Origin: Fictibacillus norfolkensis
Lineage (GTDB): Bacteria > Bacillota > Bacilli > Bacillales > Fictibacillaceae
DNA length: 64,000 nucleotides
Direction: 5' to 3'
Assembly (NCBI RefSeq): GCF_014836645.1
Contig: NZ_JACSQM010000009.1
Coordinates: 62,001-126,000 of the forward strand
The notes beneath the pieces are model-generated. The model was not told the origin of the DNA. It ran no database searches and saw nothing but the letters and a program-made list of their open reading frames with translations. This document shows, piece by piece, positions 8,119 to 17,143 of the stretch. Position 1 is the stretch's first letter. Each line of letters begins with the position of its first letter. The position numbers were made by a program, and so were the translations under genes.

Positions 8119-8763
8119 ATGAATTTATTTGAACGCATCAGAAACTCAATCTCAGCAGATGTACATGAGCTTTTAGATCAAAAAGAGGATAAGAATCCGT
8201 TATCTCTTCTGAACCAATATTTAAGACAGTGTGAGTTAGAGGTCAACAAAGCTCATAAGTTAGTAGAACGTCAGCAGCTGTTAAAAGATCAGTTCGTACG
8301 TGAGATGGAAGAAGCAGAGGCAAGATCAGCTAAGCGTGCTCATCAGGCTGAAATCGCTCAACAAGCGAACGAACAAGAGCTGTATCAGTTCGCACTCCAA
8401 GAAAAAGAACAGCATGCACTACGAGCAGCGAACTTAAAAGAGTCTACGCTGCAAGCAGAAAAAGATCTTGTAGAGCTCGAGCAAAAATATGAGCAGATGA
8501 AACATAAGCTCAAAGATATGCAGATCAAACGTATGGAATTAATGGGTCGTGAAAATGTAGCACGCGCTCATCTAAAGATGGATCGTGTGATCGACCCGTC
8601 TCAATCCATAAAAAAATCGGCATTCCGTTTTGATGAACTTGAAAGCTATATGGATCGTCTTGAGCAGAAAGTAAACGCTGATTATCATGCAAGCTCAATG
8701 GAAGCGAAGCTAGCTAAACTTGAAAAAGATTGGAAAAAGGAAGAATCATCTACTACCGTTTAA
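8119..8763 (+). CDS. liaH: PspA/IM30-family stress protein LiaH
   Basis: A 214-residue protein, almost wholly coiled coil, of the PspA/IM30 (ESCRT-III-like) family. The N-terminus MNLFERIRNSISADVHELLD is the family's membrane-sensing amphipathic helix. The central part is rich in Gln, Glu, Lys and Ala heptads (for example REMEEAEARSAKRAHQAEIA). In B. subtilis the homologue forms large rings and is recruited to damaged membrane by LiaI. It lies 29 bases after liaI with its own AAAGGAGCG site, and a gap of about 85 bases precedes liaF. Confidence 0.9.
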   Translation: MNLFERIRNSISADVHELLDQKEDKNPLSLLNQYLRQCELEVNKAHKLVERQQLLKDQFVREMEEAEARSAKRAHQAEIAQQANEQELYQFALQEKEQHALRAANLKESTLQAEKDLVELEQKYEQMKHKLKDMQIKRMELMGRENVARAHLKMDRVIDPSQSIKKSAFRFDELESYMDRLEQKVNADYHASSMEAKLAKLEKDWKKEESSTTV

Positions 8764-8850
8764 GGCAGTATGTGATACGATAAAATGAGAGACAAGGCGC
8801 AAATTGCTGCGCCTTTTACCTCGTTTATGACAGAAAGTGAGTGAGTGCAG

Positions 8851-9582
8851 ATGCTGAATCGGAAAAGAAGTGATTTCATAAGTTGGGGGCTTTTACTAGC
8901 GGTGGTCTTGGTGTTATTAGAAGCTACCTTAAACGGAGGAGGAATCTTATTTTCTCTCTTGTTTAGTGCTGCACTCCTGTTTTTTGGACGAAAACGAATG
9001 CCGAGGCGCTCCGGTAAGATCATGTTCTGGCTCGGTGTTTTCATCGCTGTCATGAACGTATTAAGCATGTTCACCTTTAAGCTCTTGTTAGTAGCATTCG
9101 TCATCTATGTCATCTATGAATTTTATCAAACGAAACAAAATCCTGTTTTCGTTACGCCTCAGTTCGAACATGTTCCGACTATGACACAAGATGATGTATA
9201 CAGAAAAGAAACGCTATTAAAAAACATCCTTTTAGGCACTCAACAAACACCAGAGCATGTGTATGAATGGAACGATATTAACATTCAATGTGGTCCTGGT
9301 GATACGATCATCGATCTGAATCAGACCATCTTACCTGATGGGGAATCAGTTATACTGATCCGCGGTACGATCGGGAATATCACGATCTATGTTCCTTATG
9401 AAATGGAGGCAGCAGTCAGCCATTCTATGATCATGGGGAATTCAAGGATTTTTGACCGAAATGAATCTAAACTGTTCAACCAGACGCTCTTTTACCGAAC
9501 GAAAGGATATGTAGAAGCGAATAAAAAAATAAAAATCGTGACAAGTATGTTTGCCGGAAGTCTGGAGGTGAAACGGGTATGA
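8851..9582 (+). CDS. liaF: LiaF, inhibitor of the LiaRS two-component system
   Basis: A 243-residue protein with about four N-terminal hydrophobic segments (to about residue 85) and a C-terminal soluble beta-rich domain (GDTIIDLNQTILPDGESVIL, then RGTIGNITIYVPYE) typical of the LiaF / cell-wall-active-antibiotic-response family. It keeps LiaS silent in the absence of stress. The B. subtilis protein is 241 residues. Its stop overlaps the liaS start (ATGA), indicating translational coupling. I prefer ATG 8851; a GTG two codons earlier is possible. The liaG gene that sits between liaH and liaF in B. subtilis is absent. Confidence 0.88.
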   Translation: MLNRKRSDFISWGLLLAVVLVLLEATLNGGGILFSLLFSAALLFFGRKRMPRRSGKIMFWLGVFIAVMNVLSMFTFKLLLVAFVIYVIYEFYQTKQNPVFVTPQFEHVPTMTQDDVYRKETLLKNILLGTQQTPEHVYEWNDINIQCGPGDTIIDLNQTILPDGESVILIRGTIGNITIYVPYEMEAAVSHSMIMGNSRIFDRNESKLFNQTLFYRTKGYVEANKKIKIVTSMFAGSLEVKRV

Positions 9583-10640
9583 GTACTGTTTTACGTCATA
9601 TGTTCTCCGGTATCGTAGCTGCATTTGCTGTAGCGATTCTCTTAGGTTCGATCGTTTACACAATATTTCCGATCGATAACTGGGATTTTTTATTACAGAA
9701 ACACTTACTTGATATTCCCGTTGCTTTCGTCTTGCCTTTTTTAGTGTTCATCATGGGCGCGTTCTTTGGTTTGAATTCGGGCATTACGTCTCGTAAACAA
9801 CTAAACTCCATCAATCGTACACTGAAGTCTATTGAAGACGGAAGGCAAGTAGATATGAAAGAAGTTCAGAGCCTTGAATTACGAACGATAGCGAAGCGGA
9901 TGGAAGGCATTCAAAAGCAGTTAGGGGAAAAGATTCGTCAGTCTCAAAAGATGGCTACCGAAAAAGCGGTAGATCAAGAGAAGCGAATTCAACAGATTAT
10001 TTCCCAAGAAAGAAATCGTTTGGCGAGGGAACTGCATGACTCTGTTTCGCAGCAGCTTTTTGCAGCCAGCATGATCATGTCTGCTATAAATGAAACGCGA
10101 AGAGAAGAAGACTCACGTGAAACGAAACAGTTAAAGCTTGTAGAAGAAACGATTCATCAGACACAGCTTGAGATGAGAGCACTTCTTCTGCACCTTCGTC
10201 CTGCAGCATTAAACGGAAAATCATTGCAGAAAGGAATGGAAGAGCTTTTACAGGAGCTTCTGCAAAAGGTACCGATCGAACTAAAATGGAAGATTGAAAC
10301 GATTCCACTTGCAAAAGGAGTAGAAGATCACCTGTTTCGTATTCTTCAAGAATCGGTGTCTAACATCTTAAGGCACGCACAGGCCAATAAAGCTCAAATC
10401 TTGCTCGTCCAAAGAGATGATCTGATTATCCTCCGCATTGAAGATGATGGTGTAGGCTTTAAGATGGATCAAGAAAAAACAGGTTCCTATGGACTTCAGA
10501 ATATGCATGAACGGGCAGCAGAAATTGGCGGTACACTTAAGATTGTGAGTTTGCCAGGTGAAGGAACGCGGCTTGAAGTGAAAGTACCTATTTTAAAAGC
10601 GGGAGATGACGGCAATGATCAAAGTATTATTAGTGGATGA
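9579..10640 (+). CDS. liaS: LiaS sensor histidine kinase
   Basis: A 353-residue intramembrane-sensing kinase. Two transmembrane helices (about 8-30 and 46-66) enclose a very short extracytoplasmic loop. A coiled linker follows, then the HisKA_3 dimerisation domain with phosphoacceptor His153 ([14 protein letters not shown]) and an HATPase domain ([36 protein letters not shown]). It phosphorylates LiaR when the lipid II cycle is disturbed. It starts inside the liaF stop codon and its 3' end overlaps liaR. Confidence 0.93.
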   Translation: MSTVLRHMFSGIVAAFAVAILLGSIVYTIFPIDNWDFLLQKHLLDIPVAFVLPFLVFIMGAFFGLNSGITSRKQLNSINRTLKSIEDGRQVDMKEVQSLELRTIAKRMEGIQKQLGEKIRQSQKMATEKAVDQEKRIQQIISQERNRLARELHDSVSQQLFAASMIMSAINETRREEDSRETKQLKLVEETIHQTQLEMRALLLHLRPAALNGKSLQKGMEELLQELLQKVPIELKWKIETIPLAKGVEDHLFRILQESVSNILRHAQANKAQILLVQRDDLIILRIEDDGVGFKMDQEKTGSYGLQNMHERAAEIGGTLKIVSLPGEGTRLEVKVPILKAGDDGNDQSIISG

Positions 10641-11244
10641 TCATGAGATGGTGCGTATTGGGGTTTCGGCTTACCTTTCTGCGCAGCCTGATATAGAGGT
10701 AACGGATGAGGCGGAGAATGGAAAAGTCGCGATAGAGAAGGCACTAGCATTGAAACCGGATATTATCTTAATGGATCTTGTTATGGATGAGATGGACGGG
10801 ATTGAAGCAACACGAGAGATCACGGCGGCATGGCCAGAAGCGAAAATCATTGTCGTAACAAGTTTTCTTGATGACGAGAAAGTATATCCGGCACTCGAGG
10901 CAGGGGCTTCTAGCTATATGTTAAAAACGTCAAAAGCGAGTGATATCGCTCAAGCTGTTCGCGATACGTATCATGGTAAATCTGTTCTCGAACCCGAAGT
11001 AACCGGGAAGATGATGAGCAAGATGCGCAAAAAGCAAACGCGCGAGCCGCATGAAGAGCTGACTGCGCGCGAGATGGAGATCCTTTTATTGATGACGAAA
11101 GGGAAGACGAACCAGGAGATTGCTGATGATCTGTTCATCGCATTAAAAACAGTCAAAGTACATGTGAGTAATATTTTGAGCAAGCTGGATGTACAAGACC
11201 GCACGCAAGCTGTTATCTATGCCTTCAATCATTCACTCGTGTAA
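10615..11244 (+). CDS. liaR: LiaR response regulator (NarL/LuxR type)
   Basis: A 209-residue regulator with a receiver domain (DDHEMVRIG; phosphoacceptor Asp54 in [12 protein letters not shown]; conserved Lys in YMLKTS) and a C-terminal LuxR-type helix-turn-helix ([33 protein letters not shown]). It activates the operon's own promoter in response to LiaS. The second ATG (10615) was chosen because GGGAG lies 9 bases upstream and B. subtilis LiaR begins similarly. It overlaps liaS by 26 bases and ends two bases from the convergent ade gene with no clear terminator. Confidence 0.93.
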   Translation: MIKVLLVDDHEMVRIGVSAYLSAQPDIEVTDEAENGKVAIEKALALKPDIILMDLVMDEMDGIEATREITAAWPEAKIIVVTSFLDDEKVYPALEAGASSYMLKTSKASDIAQAVRDTYHGKSVLEPEVTGKMMSKMRKKQTREPHEELTAREMEILLLMTKGKTNQEIADDLFIALKTVKVHVSNILSKLDVQDRTQAVIYAFNHSLV

Positions 11245-11246
11245 CT

Positions 11247-12983
11247 TTATTCGGCCTGCACGGAGATATGCTGAAAGGTTTTGAAATCAAAGAGACCGAG
11301 ATCTGTAAGCTTTATCTCTGGAATTACAGGAAGAGTTAAGAAGGATAGGGTCAGGAACGGATCAAAATCTCCGCTGAATCCAATCTCCCTTAATTTTTCT
11401 TTCAAGTGGATGATCTGTTGATTGACTTCTGTAAATGGTCTGTCTGACATCAACCCTGAGATAGGGAGTGGGACAGATGCGAGCACTGCTCCGTTTTTCA
11501 CGATTACATAGCCGCCTTGCATAGAGCGGATAGCCTCTATCGCGACTTGCATATCCTTATCATTCGTTCCTGCAACGACTAAGTTGTGTGAATCATGCGC
11601 AACCGTTGAAGCAATCGCACCGTTTTGGATAAGAAGGCCATTTACCACGCCTAGACCAATGTTTTCAGTCTTATTGTGACGTTCGATCACAGCCATTTTT
11701 AATAAATCGTTCGTGATAGATGGTATGAATTCTCCGTTTTCTGCCGTTGCCGCAAGAATTTTCTTCTTGGTAACAATTTGGTTAGGGATGATTTCAATCA
11801 CATGGATGGGCTTACCATCGGTTATAGGAATAGAAAGCTTTTCCGAATCTATCTTCGTCATGTTTACCGATTGTGTTAAAGCGGCTGGAGGCTGTGAACT
11901 TTGAGTCCAAGATCCAACAAACATTCCATCCTTAGCAACCAATTTCCCTTCTACAAAAACATCGGATATGGAAATGGATTGCAAATCATCAAGCAAAAGA
12001 AAGTCTGCTTTGTAACCTGGAGCGACAGCGCCTTTTTCTTTTAAACCGTAACATTCTGCTGCGTTCAAGGTTGCGAGCTGGATTGCTTGCAGAGGATCCA
12101 TACCTTCTTGAATAGCGAGCCTCACGTTATGATCTACACTCCCTTCTGCTACTAAATCATCCAGGTGCTTGTCATCTGTACAGAATAAAAAGCGACGAGC
12201 GTTTTTCGGTGTTACAGCTGTTATGAGCGCTCTTAAATTTTTGGCTACTGATCCCTCACGTATCAACACGTACATCCCTCGAGAGATTCGATCTAGTGCT
12301 TCATCCTTTGTCGTACATTCATGGTCCGTCGTAATCAGTGAGGAGCGATAGACGTTGATGCCATTAGCGTCTAAACCTGCTGCGTGGCCATCGATCATTC
12401 CGTTTTGATCAGCTGTAGAAATGATTTTTTGAAGCATATCCTCATCCCCTCTAAAAACAGCAGGAAAATCCATCACTTCAGCTAAACCGAGGACACGTGG
12501 ATGGGCTAAGAAAGGTTCAAGGTCAGATGCTTTTAAGACAGCACCTGCATTCTCAAAAGGAGTTGCAGGAACTGATGAAGGAAGCATCACTCTGACGTCG
12601 AGAGGAAGTCCCTCAGACTGATTCAACATAAAAGAGATCCCTTCAGTCCCTGAAACGTTACCGATTTCATGAGGATCCGTTATAACCGTTGTAACACCAT
12701 GAGCGAGCAGCACTTTGCTGAATTCTGCCGGCGTTACCATAGAAGACTCGATGTGCACATGACCGTCAATGAAGGCAGGGGATATAAAATTACCTGCTGC
12801 ATCAATCGTTTCATGTCCTTCGTACTCACCAATTCCTGCAAAATAGCCATCAACGATTGCAATATCTCCTTCAATGATTTCAAGATTATACACATCAATA
12901 ATTTTTCCGTTTTTTATTACAACATCTGCTGGAATTCTTTTCGTACTAACTTCAATTCGTTTTTTTAGAGCATCTATGTTCAT
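11247..12983 (-). CDS. ade: Adenine deaminase
   Basis: A 578-residue amidohydrolase that converts adenine to hypoxanthine and ammonia for purine salvage. Motifs: FIDGHVHIESSMVTP (first metal-ligand pair), TVITDPHEIGNVSGT, MIDGHAAG and FLFCTDDKHLDDL. Length matches B. subtilis AdeC (577). The start at 12983 follows AAAGGAGAT; an upstream in-frame extension has no ribosome binding site. It stands alone on the minus strand, convergent to liaR. I see no purine riboswitch in its 65-base leader. Confidence 0.95.
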   Translation of the reverse strand: MNIDALKKRIEVSTKRIPADVVIKNGKIIDVYNLEIIEGDIAIVDGYFAGIGEYEGHETIDAAGNFISPAFIDGHVHIESSMVTPAEFSKVLLAHGVTTVITDPHEIGNVSGTEGISFMLNQSEGLPLDVRVMLPSSVPATPFENAGAVLKASDLEPFLAHPRVLGLAEVMDFPAVFRGDEDMLQKIISTADQNGMIDGHAAGLDANGINVYRSSLITTDHECTTKDEALDRISRGMYVLIREGSVAKNLRALITAVTPKNARRFLFCTDDKHLDDLVAEGSVDHNVRLAIQEGMDPLQAIQLATLNAAECYGLKEKGAVAPGYKADFLLLDDLQSISISDVFVEGKLVAKDGMFVGSWTQSSQPPAALTQSVNMTKIDSEKLSIPITDGKPIHVIEIIPNQIVTKKKILAATAENGEFIPSITNDLLKMAVIERHNKTENIGLGVVNGLLIQNGAIASTVAHDSHNLVVAGTNDKDMQVAIEAIRSMQGGYVIVKNGAVLASVPLPISGLMSDRPFTEVNQQIIHLKEKLREIGFSGDFDPFLTLSFLTLPVIPEIKLTDLGLFDFKTFQHISVQAE

Positions 12984-13048
12984 GAAGTGATCTCCTTTAA
13001 AAAATCTATCAACTAGTATACGGATATCCAATGTATTCCATGTACAGA

Positions 13049-13081
13049 AAAAACGGTCCCGAGGAGGTGACCGTTTTCGTT
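13049..13081 (-). terminator. Terminator of the ywbE operon
   Basis: On the minus strand AAAACGGTC pairs with GACCGTTTT across a 10-base loop, ending in TTTTTTC. It lies just after the ywbE stop. Confidence 0.8.
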
Positions 13082-13082
13082 T

Positions 13083-13277
13083 TTATGCATTCAGAATGTC
13101 AATGACTCGTCCCACTTGACCGTCTTCAAGGCGTACCTTGATGCCGTGTGGATGAGTAGGTGAGTTCGTTAAGATATCTTTTACGATACCTTTTGTTTTC
13201 TTGCCAGAACGCTGATCTGCTTTTAAGATTACGTTCACGGGAAGACCAGGGGTGATATTTGCTCGCTTACGATGCAT
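13083..13277 (-). CDS. ywbE: YwbE-family protein
   Basis: A 64-residue basic protein of the YwbE (DUF2196) family. The conserved block GIVKDILTNSPTHPHGIKVR is nearly identical to the B. subtilis protein. It is predicted to be a small beta-barrel of KOW/SH3 character. Function is unknown. Last gene of a three-gene operon; its ATG overlaps the stop of the preceding gene (TAATG), which suggests translational coupling. Confidence 0.9.
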   Translation of the reverse strand: MHRKRANITPGLPVNVILKADQRSGKKTKGIVKDILTNSPTHPHGIKVRLEDGQVGRVIDILNA

Positions 13278-13453
13278 TAAACACCTGTTCTCCGCGCTTG
13301 GTTGTTTGCTTTTTTGGTTTGTTGGTTTTTTAGCTGGTTGGCCACTTTAACGGGCCCCTTGCTGAATGATCCGCCTGATTGCTGTGCTTTCTTTTCAGCT
13401 AAGCGCTGTTTCGCGATTTCTTGAAAGCTTAACTTCTTTTTCTCCTCAGCCAT
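13277..13453 (-). CDS. Small basic protein of unknown function
   Basis: A 58-residue protein rich in Lys, Gln, Ala and Asn (LSFQEIAKQRLAEKKAQQSG), strongly basic and probably disordered except for one N-terminal helix. I prefer the ATG at 13453 because AGAGGTGA lies 6-7 bases upstream; a GTG three codons earlier is possible. It is translationally coupled to ywbE by a one-base overlap and follows the 164-residue gene. Composition fits a nucleic-acid-binding peptide, which is speculation. Confidence 0.75.
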   Translation of the reverse strand: MAEEKKKLSFQEIAKQRLAEKKAQQSGGSFSKGPVKVANQLKNQQTKKANNQARRTGV

Positions 13454-13464
13454 CTTAGTCACCT

Positions 13465-13959
13465 CTATTTTTTCTTTTTAAAATCTGCTTCTTTTAAATA
13501 ACCTTCTGCTTCTGCATATGTTTCGAATGCAGCTTCTAGTGCATCATCTTCATCAAAGATGAACCACATGCCATCTTCTCCTACGAGGCGAATTTCCTCG
13601 TGGCTGAGGCTGTACCAGTGTTCTTCTTTACGCTCTTCGTCATCTGAACGATCTTTCTTCGGCTGCTGCCAGCCATGTTTTTTCGATAGAAATTCCATGG
13701 ATTCTTGGATAAGAGCGATTAGTTCTTCTGCTTCGTAGTCACGGATGTTCACATAGCCTTTTTCGTTTTTTACGCTTTGTGGCAGGTGTCCGCCATAAAC
13801 GAAGCCATTTCCGTTCGGATGAAGGTGGTACACGACGATTTTCTTGTCTTGTACACTTTCCTCGAAGTGGAAGTTCAAGCGGCCTAGGGATACCTCGTGC
13901 ATGTCGAGCTCTGGGAAGTTTTCTTCGATTAAAGCAATTTTATCTTCAAATGAAAGCAT
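13465..13959 (-). CDS. Acidic protein of unknown function, first gene of the ywbE operon
   Basis: A 164-residue soluble protein without signal peptide or membrane segment. The N-terminal half looks like an alpha/beta domain (DKKIVVYHLHPNGNGFVYGG, GYVNIRDYEAEELIALIQES). The C-terminal half is very acidic (DEERKEEHWYSLS, FIFDEDDALEAAFETYAEA) and ends in a lysine run. I do not recognise the family. It starts at ATG 13959 behind a weak GAG-type site and lies 11 bases upstream of the next gene, so it is co-transcribed with the two small genes. Confidence 0.75.
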   Translation of the reverse strand: MLSFEDKIALIEENFPELDMHEVSLGRLNFHFEESVQDKKIVVYHLHPNGNGFVYGGHLPQSVKNEKGYVNIRDYEAEELIALIQESMEFLSKKHGWQQPKKDRSDDEERKEEHWYSLSHEEIRLVGEDGMWFIFDEDDALEAAFETYAEAEGYLKEADFKKKK

Positions 13960-14087
13960 GTTTATACTCTCCGTTTCTTTGTTGTGATTGGTTGATTATA
14001 TCACATTGAGGGGTGAAAACGAAAAGGTCTCAGGGGAAACTGTAAGGGGAAAAATGGTTATATGTATAAACAGGTTGAATGAGGGGA

Positions 14088-14215
14088 GTTGATCTCCGTT
14101 TCAGGTGCTTCGCTTTCCGCGGGGCAGGCGGTGAGCCCCTTGCCGCTTCGCGCCCTTAAGGGTCTCACCTGACCGCTTGTCCCGCAGGAGTCTTGCACCC
14201 TACACTCCAATCAAC
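14088..14215. repeat. Dispersed ~129-bp palindromic repeat, copy 2
   Basis: Same architecture as copy 1 (GTTGATC start, AATCAAC end) but with a different centre (CCCTTGCCGCTTCGCGCCCT) in place of the usual CACATTCGTACG-type centre. The flanking gap 13960-14336 shows no gene that I can support. Confidence 0.88.
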
Positions 14216-14336
14216 TTGCAAGGGTGTCAAAAATTTATAGGACAATACCAAGAGGCTTTTTTCAACCACACGTACAAAATAAAAAAACTGACAAGAAGAG
14301 AGTACCTAAGTAACTTTCCTGTCAGCTTCATCTGCT

Positions 14337-15731
14337 TTATCGGGTTGTTGTTTCTTTTTGGATGGATTTTTCGAGTTCGAACCAATAGTCTGCTAATGTT
14401 TCCATGCCTTTATCGAAGTTTTCGAGATGGAAGTGTTCGTTTGGTGCATGGAAGTTTTCTGTTGATAGTCCGAAGCCCATTAATACGACTGGGATGTTCA
14501 GCATTTGATCGAACGTTGCTACGATTGGGATCGATCCGCCTCCACGTGTGAACGCTGTTGGTACACCGTACACTTTTTCATAAGAACGTGCAGCCGCTTG
14601 GATGGCTGGGTGATCGAACGGCGTTACGTATGGAGCTCCTTTATCAAAAAGAGTAACCTTCACATCAATGCCTGCTGGCTTATGCTTTTCAATGTGCGCT
14701 TTTACTTTTTCGATGATCTCATCTGGCTCTTGGTTTGGTACGAGTCGGCAGCTTATTTTCGCGTGTGCTTTTGCAGGGATAACGGTCTTGATGCCTTCAC
14801 CTTGGAAGCCTCCCCATACGCCGTTTAGCTCTAATGTAGGGCGTGCCCATGTACGTTCGATGTGAGAGTAACCTTCTTCACCTGTGAGCTCTGTTACGCC
14901 AAGTTGATTCTTAAGTGCCTCTTCTGATAATGGAAGAGCGCGGAATGCAGCTCTTTCTTCTTCCGTTAATTCTTGTACATTATCATAAAAGCCATCTACT
15001 AGAATACGGCCGTTCTCATCACGAAACGATTGAAGAAGCTCTGTTATCGCGTGGAGTGGGTTCTGAACAGCACCGCCATAAAGACCGGAATGGAGATCAC
15101 TGTTTGGTCCCGTAACATCCACTTGCATCGCACACATGCCGCGAAGGCCGTAACAGATTGCTGGTTTTCCACGATCTAGCATACCGGTATCAGAAATAAC
15201 GATAACGTCTGCTGCTAGCAAATCTTTATTTTCCTCGATGAACTTCGGAAGACTTGGACTGCCGATCTCTTCTTCACCCTCGATACAGAACTTGAAGTTA
15301 AGAGGCAGTGTGCCTTCTGATTTTAGTATGGCTTGCAGTACTTTTACGTGCATGAACGTTTGGCCTTTGTCATCTGAAGCTCCGCGCGCGTATAGTTTGT
15401 TATCACGAATGGTCGCTTCATAAGGCGGGGATTCCCATAGCTCGATCGGATCAACTGGCTGAACATCGTAATGGCCATAAACGAGTACGGTCGGTTTGCC
15501 TTCTGCTTTTAACCAATCACCATAAACAACAGGATGCCCGTCTGTTTCATAGATTTTCACATTGTCCATTCCGGCATTCGTAAGGCTATCTGCAATCCAT
15601 TCTGCCCCTTTTCGAACGTCTTCTTTATGTTCAGGCAGTGCACTCACACTTGGAACAGCAAGCCAGTCTGTTAATTCTTTTAGATGCGTATCACGGTTTT
15701 CTTTTAAATAGTTTACGATTTTTTCAGTCAT
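14337..15731 (-). CDS. M20-family dipeptidase
   Basis: A 464-residue zinc metallopeptidase of the M20 (CNDP/carnosinase-like) group, cytoplasmic. Metal ligands are visible: His87 with Asp89 (YGHYDVQP), Asp120/121 (RGASDDKG), the general base and ligand pair in EGEEEIGSPS (residues 151-160), ISDTGM, and the C-terminal His in STENFHAPNEHF. The lid domain carries the family's DLHSGLYGG. It would cleave dipeptides or short peptides. It follows the 155-residue gene by 21 bases on the same strand, so the two form an operon. Repeat copy 2 lies downstream. Confidence 0.92.
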   Translation of the reverse strand: MTEKIVNYLKENRDTHLKELTDWLAVPSVSALPEHKEDVRKGAEWIADSLTNAGMDNVKIYETDGHPVVYGDWLKAEGKPTVLVYGHYDVQPVDPIELWESPPYEATIRDNKLYARGASDDKGQTFMHVKVLQAILKSEGTLPLNFKFCIEGEEEIGSPSLPKFIEENKDLLAADVIVISDTGMLDRGKPAICYGLRGMCAMQVDVTGPNSDLHSGLYGGAVQNPLHAITELLQSFRDENGRILVDGFYDNVQELTEEERAAFRALPLSEEALKNQLGVTELTGEEGYSHIERTWARPTLELNGVWGGFQGEGIKTVIPAKAHAKISCRLVPNQEPDEIIEKVKAHIEKHKPAGIDVKVTLFDKGAPYVTPFDHPAIQAAARSYEKVYGVPTAFTRGGGSIPIVATFDQMLNIPVVLMGFGLSTENFHAPNEHFHLENFDKGMETLADYWFELEKSIQKETTTR

Positions 15732-15752
15732 ATAAAATCCTCCTTATGTACG

Positions 15753-16220
15753 TTATGCTCTACTTCTTAGTTTAATGGAGTTCAGCTCGGAAATGAAATA
15801 TTCTTTATCTTCTTTTTTCATTATCTGTTGACCAGCTCGCTGTGCAAGACCGTAATATTCTTCCATATTCGTTTCATCGCCTTTTACTAGATATGCACGT
15901 GCAACTGCTTCATACGCGAAAGCGAGGTCAAAATCGGCTATGCTGTTCTCTAAACAGAGTTCAAGAGATTGTCTTCCGTGGAACATTGCTGACTCGCTCA
16001 TGTTAAGAATGGCATACACTCTTGATAGCTGCCATTCTCCACGAGCGAAGTGAAGAGGTTCCCCGATTTGTCCCCAATGAAAGCGCGAAGCGTGAGCGGT
16101 ATGTATCATTTCTAAGTTATCATCCTTCGTACGGTCTTTCTTTTCGATCAAGTCCCACGTTTTATTGAAATTATCTACAGCCTGCTTTCGATGCCATTCT
16201 TTGAGAGTTAACTTCTCCAT
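15753..16220 (-). CDS. TPR-like helical protein of unknown function
   Basis: A 155-residue soluble helical protein. The segments FARGEWQLSRVYAILNMSES, AMFHGRQSLELCLEN and FDLAFAYEAVARAYLVKGDE have the spacing of tetratricopeptide-like helix pairs. I do not know a characterised homologue. The start at 16220 follows AAGGTG by about 10 bases; a longer frame upstream lacks a ribosome binding site. It is divergent from proC and upstream of the M20 dipeptidase in the same operon. Confidence 0.78.
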   Translation of the reverse strand: MEKLTLKEWHRKQAVDNFNKTWDLIEKKDRTKDDNLEMIHTAHASRFHWGQIGEPLHFARGEWQLSRVYAILNMSESAMFHGRQSLELCLENSIADFDLAFAYEAVARAYLVKGDETNMEEYYGLAQRAGQQIMKKEDKEYFISELNSIKLRSRA

Positions 16221-16333
16221 CCATTTCACACACCTTATGTATTTGTGGTTTACTAAAGGTAAAGCTATCGATATGAGTATTCTGTATAAGTGAACATTTC
16301 CCTTTATAAAAGATAGAAAGAAGTGCATAGAGT

Positions 16334-17143
16334 ATGGAGAAAAAAATAGGTTTTATCGGGTTTGGAAAGATGGCGCAGGCGATGGCAGGAGGTATGATCA
16401 GTTCCGGTTTGATCAGTGCTGATCAGATTATCGCGAGCATGCGAACGGAAAAGACACGCCTGTATGTAGAAAAGCAATATGGTATCCACACATTCTCGTC
16501 AAACAGTGATGTTGCAAAAGCGGCTGACGTGCTGTTCCTTGCTGTAGCACCATATTCCTATCTTGAAGTGATTGAAGAGGTAAAGGAATTCGTAAAATCT
16601 GATGCGATCATCGTAACGATTGCAGCGGGGATTACAACGGATGACGTGGAGCACGCTTTCGGCAAGCAAGTAAAAGTGGTACGGACGATGCCGAACACGC
16701 CATCACTTGTCGGAGCGGGTATGACGGCTGTTTCTGTAAATGACGAGATAACGGATGAGGAACTGCAGACGGTGGAGAAGTTGTTAGGCAGCTTCGGAAA
16801 AGTAGAGGTGATCATAGAATCTCAGATGGATGCGATTCCTGCGATCAGCGGTTCTTCGCCGGCTTACGTGTACATGATGATTGAAGCGATGGCAGACGGA
16901 GGCGTGGTACAAGGCTTGTCACGAGATCAATCCTATCGTTTAGCGGCACAAGCAGTTTTAGGAGCAGCGCAGATGGTACTTGAAACAGGAAAACACCCAG
17001 GTGAGTTAAAAGACCAAGTAACGTCTCCTGGCGGTGCAACGATTGCGGCAGTCGCAACGCTCGAGCAAGAACGCTTCCGTGGTGCAGTGTTAGCGGCGAT
17101 GGAAAGCTGCACAGAAAAAGTAAAGAAATTGGGGAAAAAGTAG
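16334..17143 (+). CDS. proC: Pyrroline-5-carboxylate reductase
   Basis: A 269-residue enzyme catalysing the last step of proline synthesis, the NAD(P)H-dependent reduction of pyrroline-5-carboxylate. The Rossmann motif GFIGFGKMAQAMAGG is at the N-terminus. Later family motifs are VVRTMPNTPSLVGAG, the dimerisation segment SGSSPAYVYMMIEAMADGGV, and the signature VTSPGGATIAA. Length fits. Its stop codon abuts the ATG of the helicase gene, so the two are translationally coupled. Confidence 0.95.
   Translation: MEKKIGFIGFGKMAQAMAGGMISSGLISADQIIASMRTEKTRLYVEKQYGIHTFSSNSDVAKAADVLFLAVAPYSYLEVIEEVKEFVKSDAIIVTIAAGITTDDVEHAFGKQVKVVRTMPNTPSLVGAGMTAVSVNDEITDEELQTVEKLLGSFGKVEVIIESQMDAIPAISGSSPAYVYMMIEAMADGGVVQGLSRDQSYRLAAQAVLGAAQMVLETGKHPGELKDQVTSPGGATIAAVATLEQERFRGAVLAAMESCTEKVKKLGKK

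Noticed and set aside
12984..13048. Search for a purine riboswitch in the adenine deaminase leader
   Set aside because: The leader is only about 65 bases and contains none of the conserved purine aptamer loops.
14177..14828. Plus-strand frames over repeat copy 2 and the M20 dipeptidase
   Set aside because: They are shadows of the dipeptidase gene and the repeat, with no start signals.
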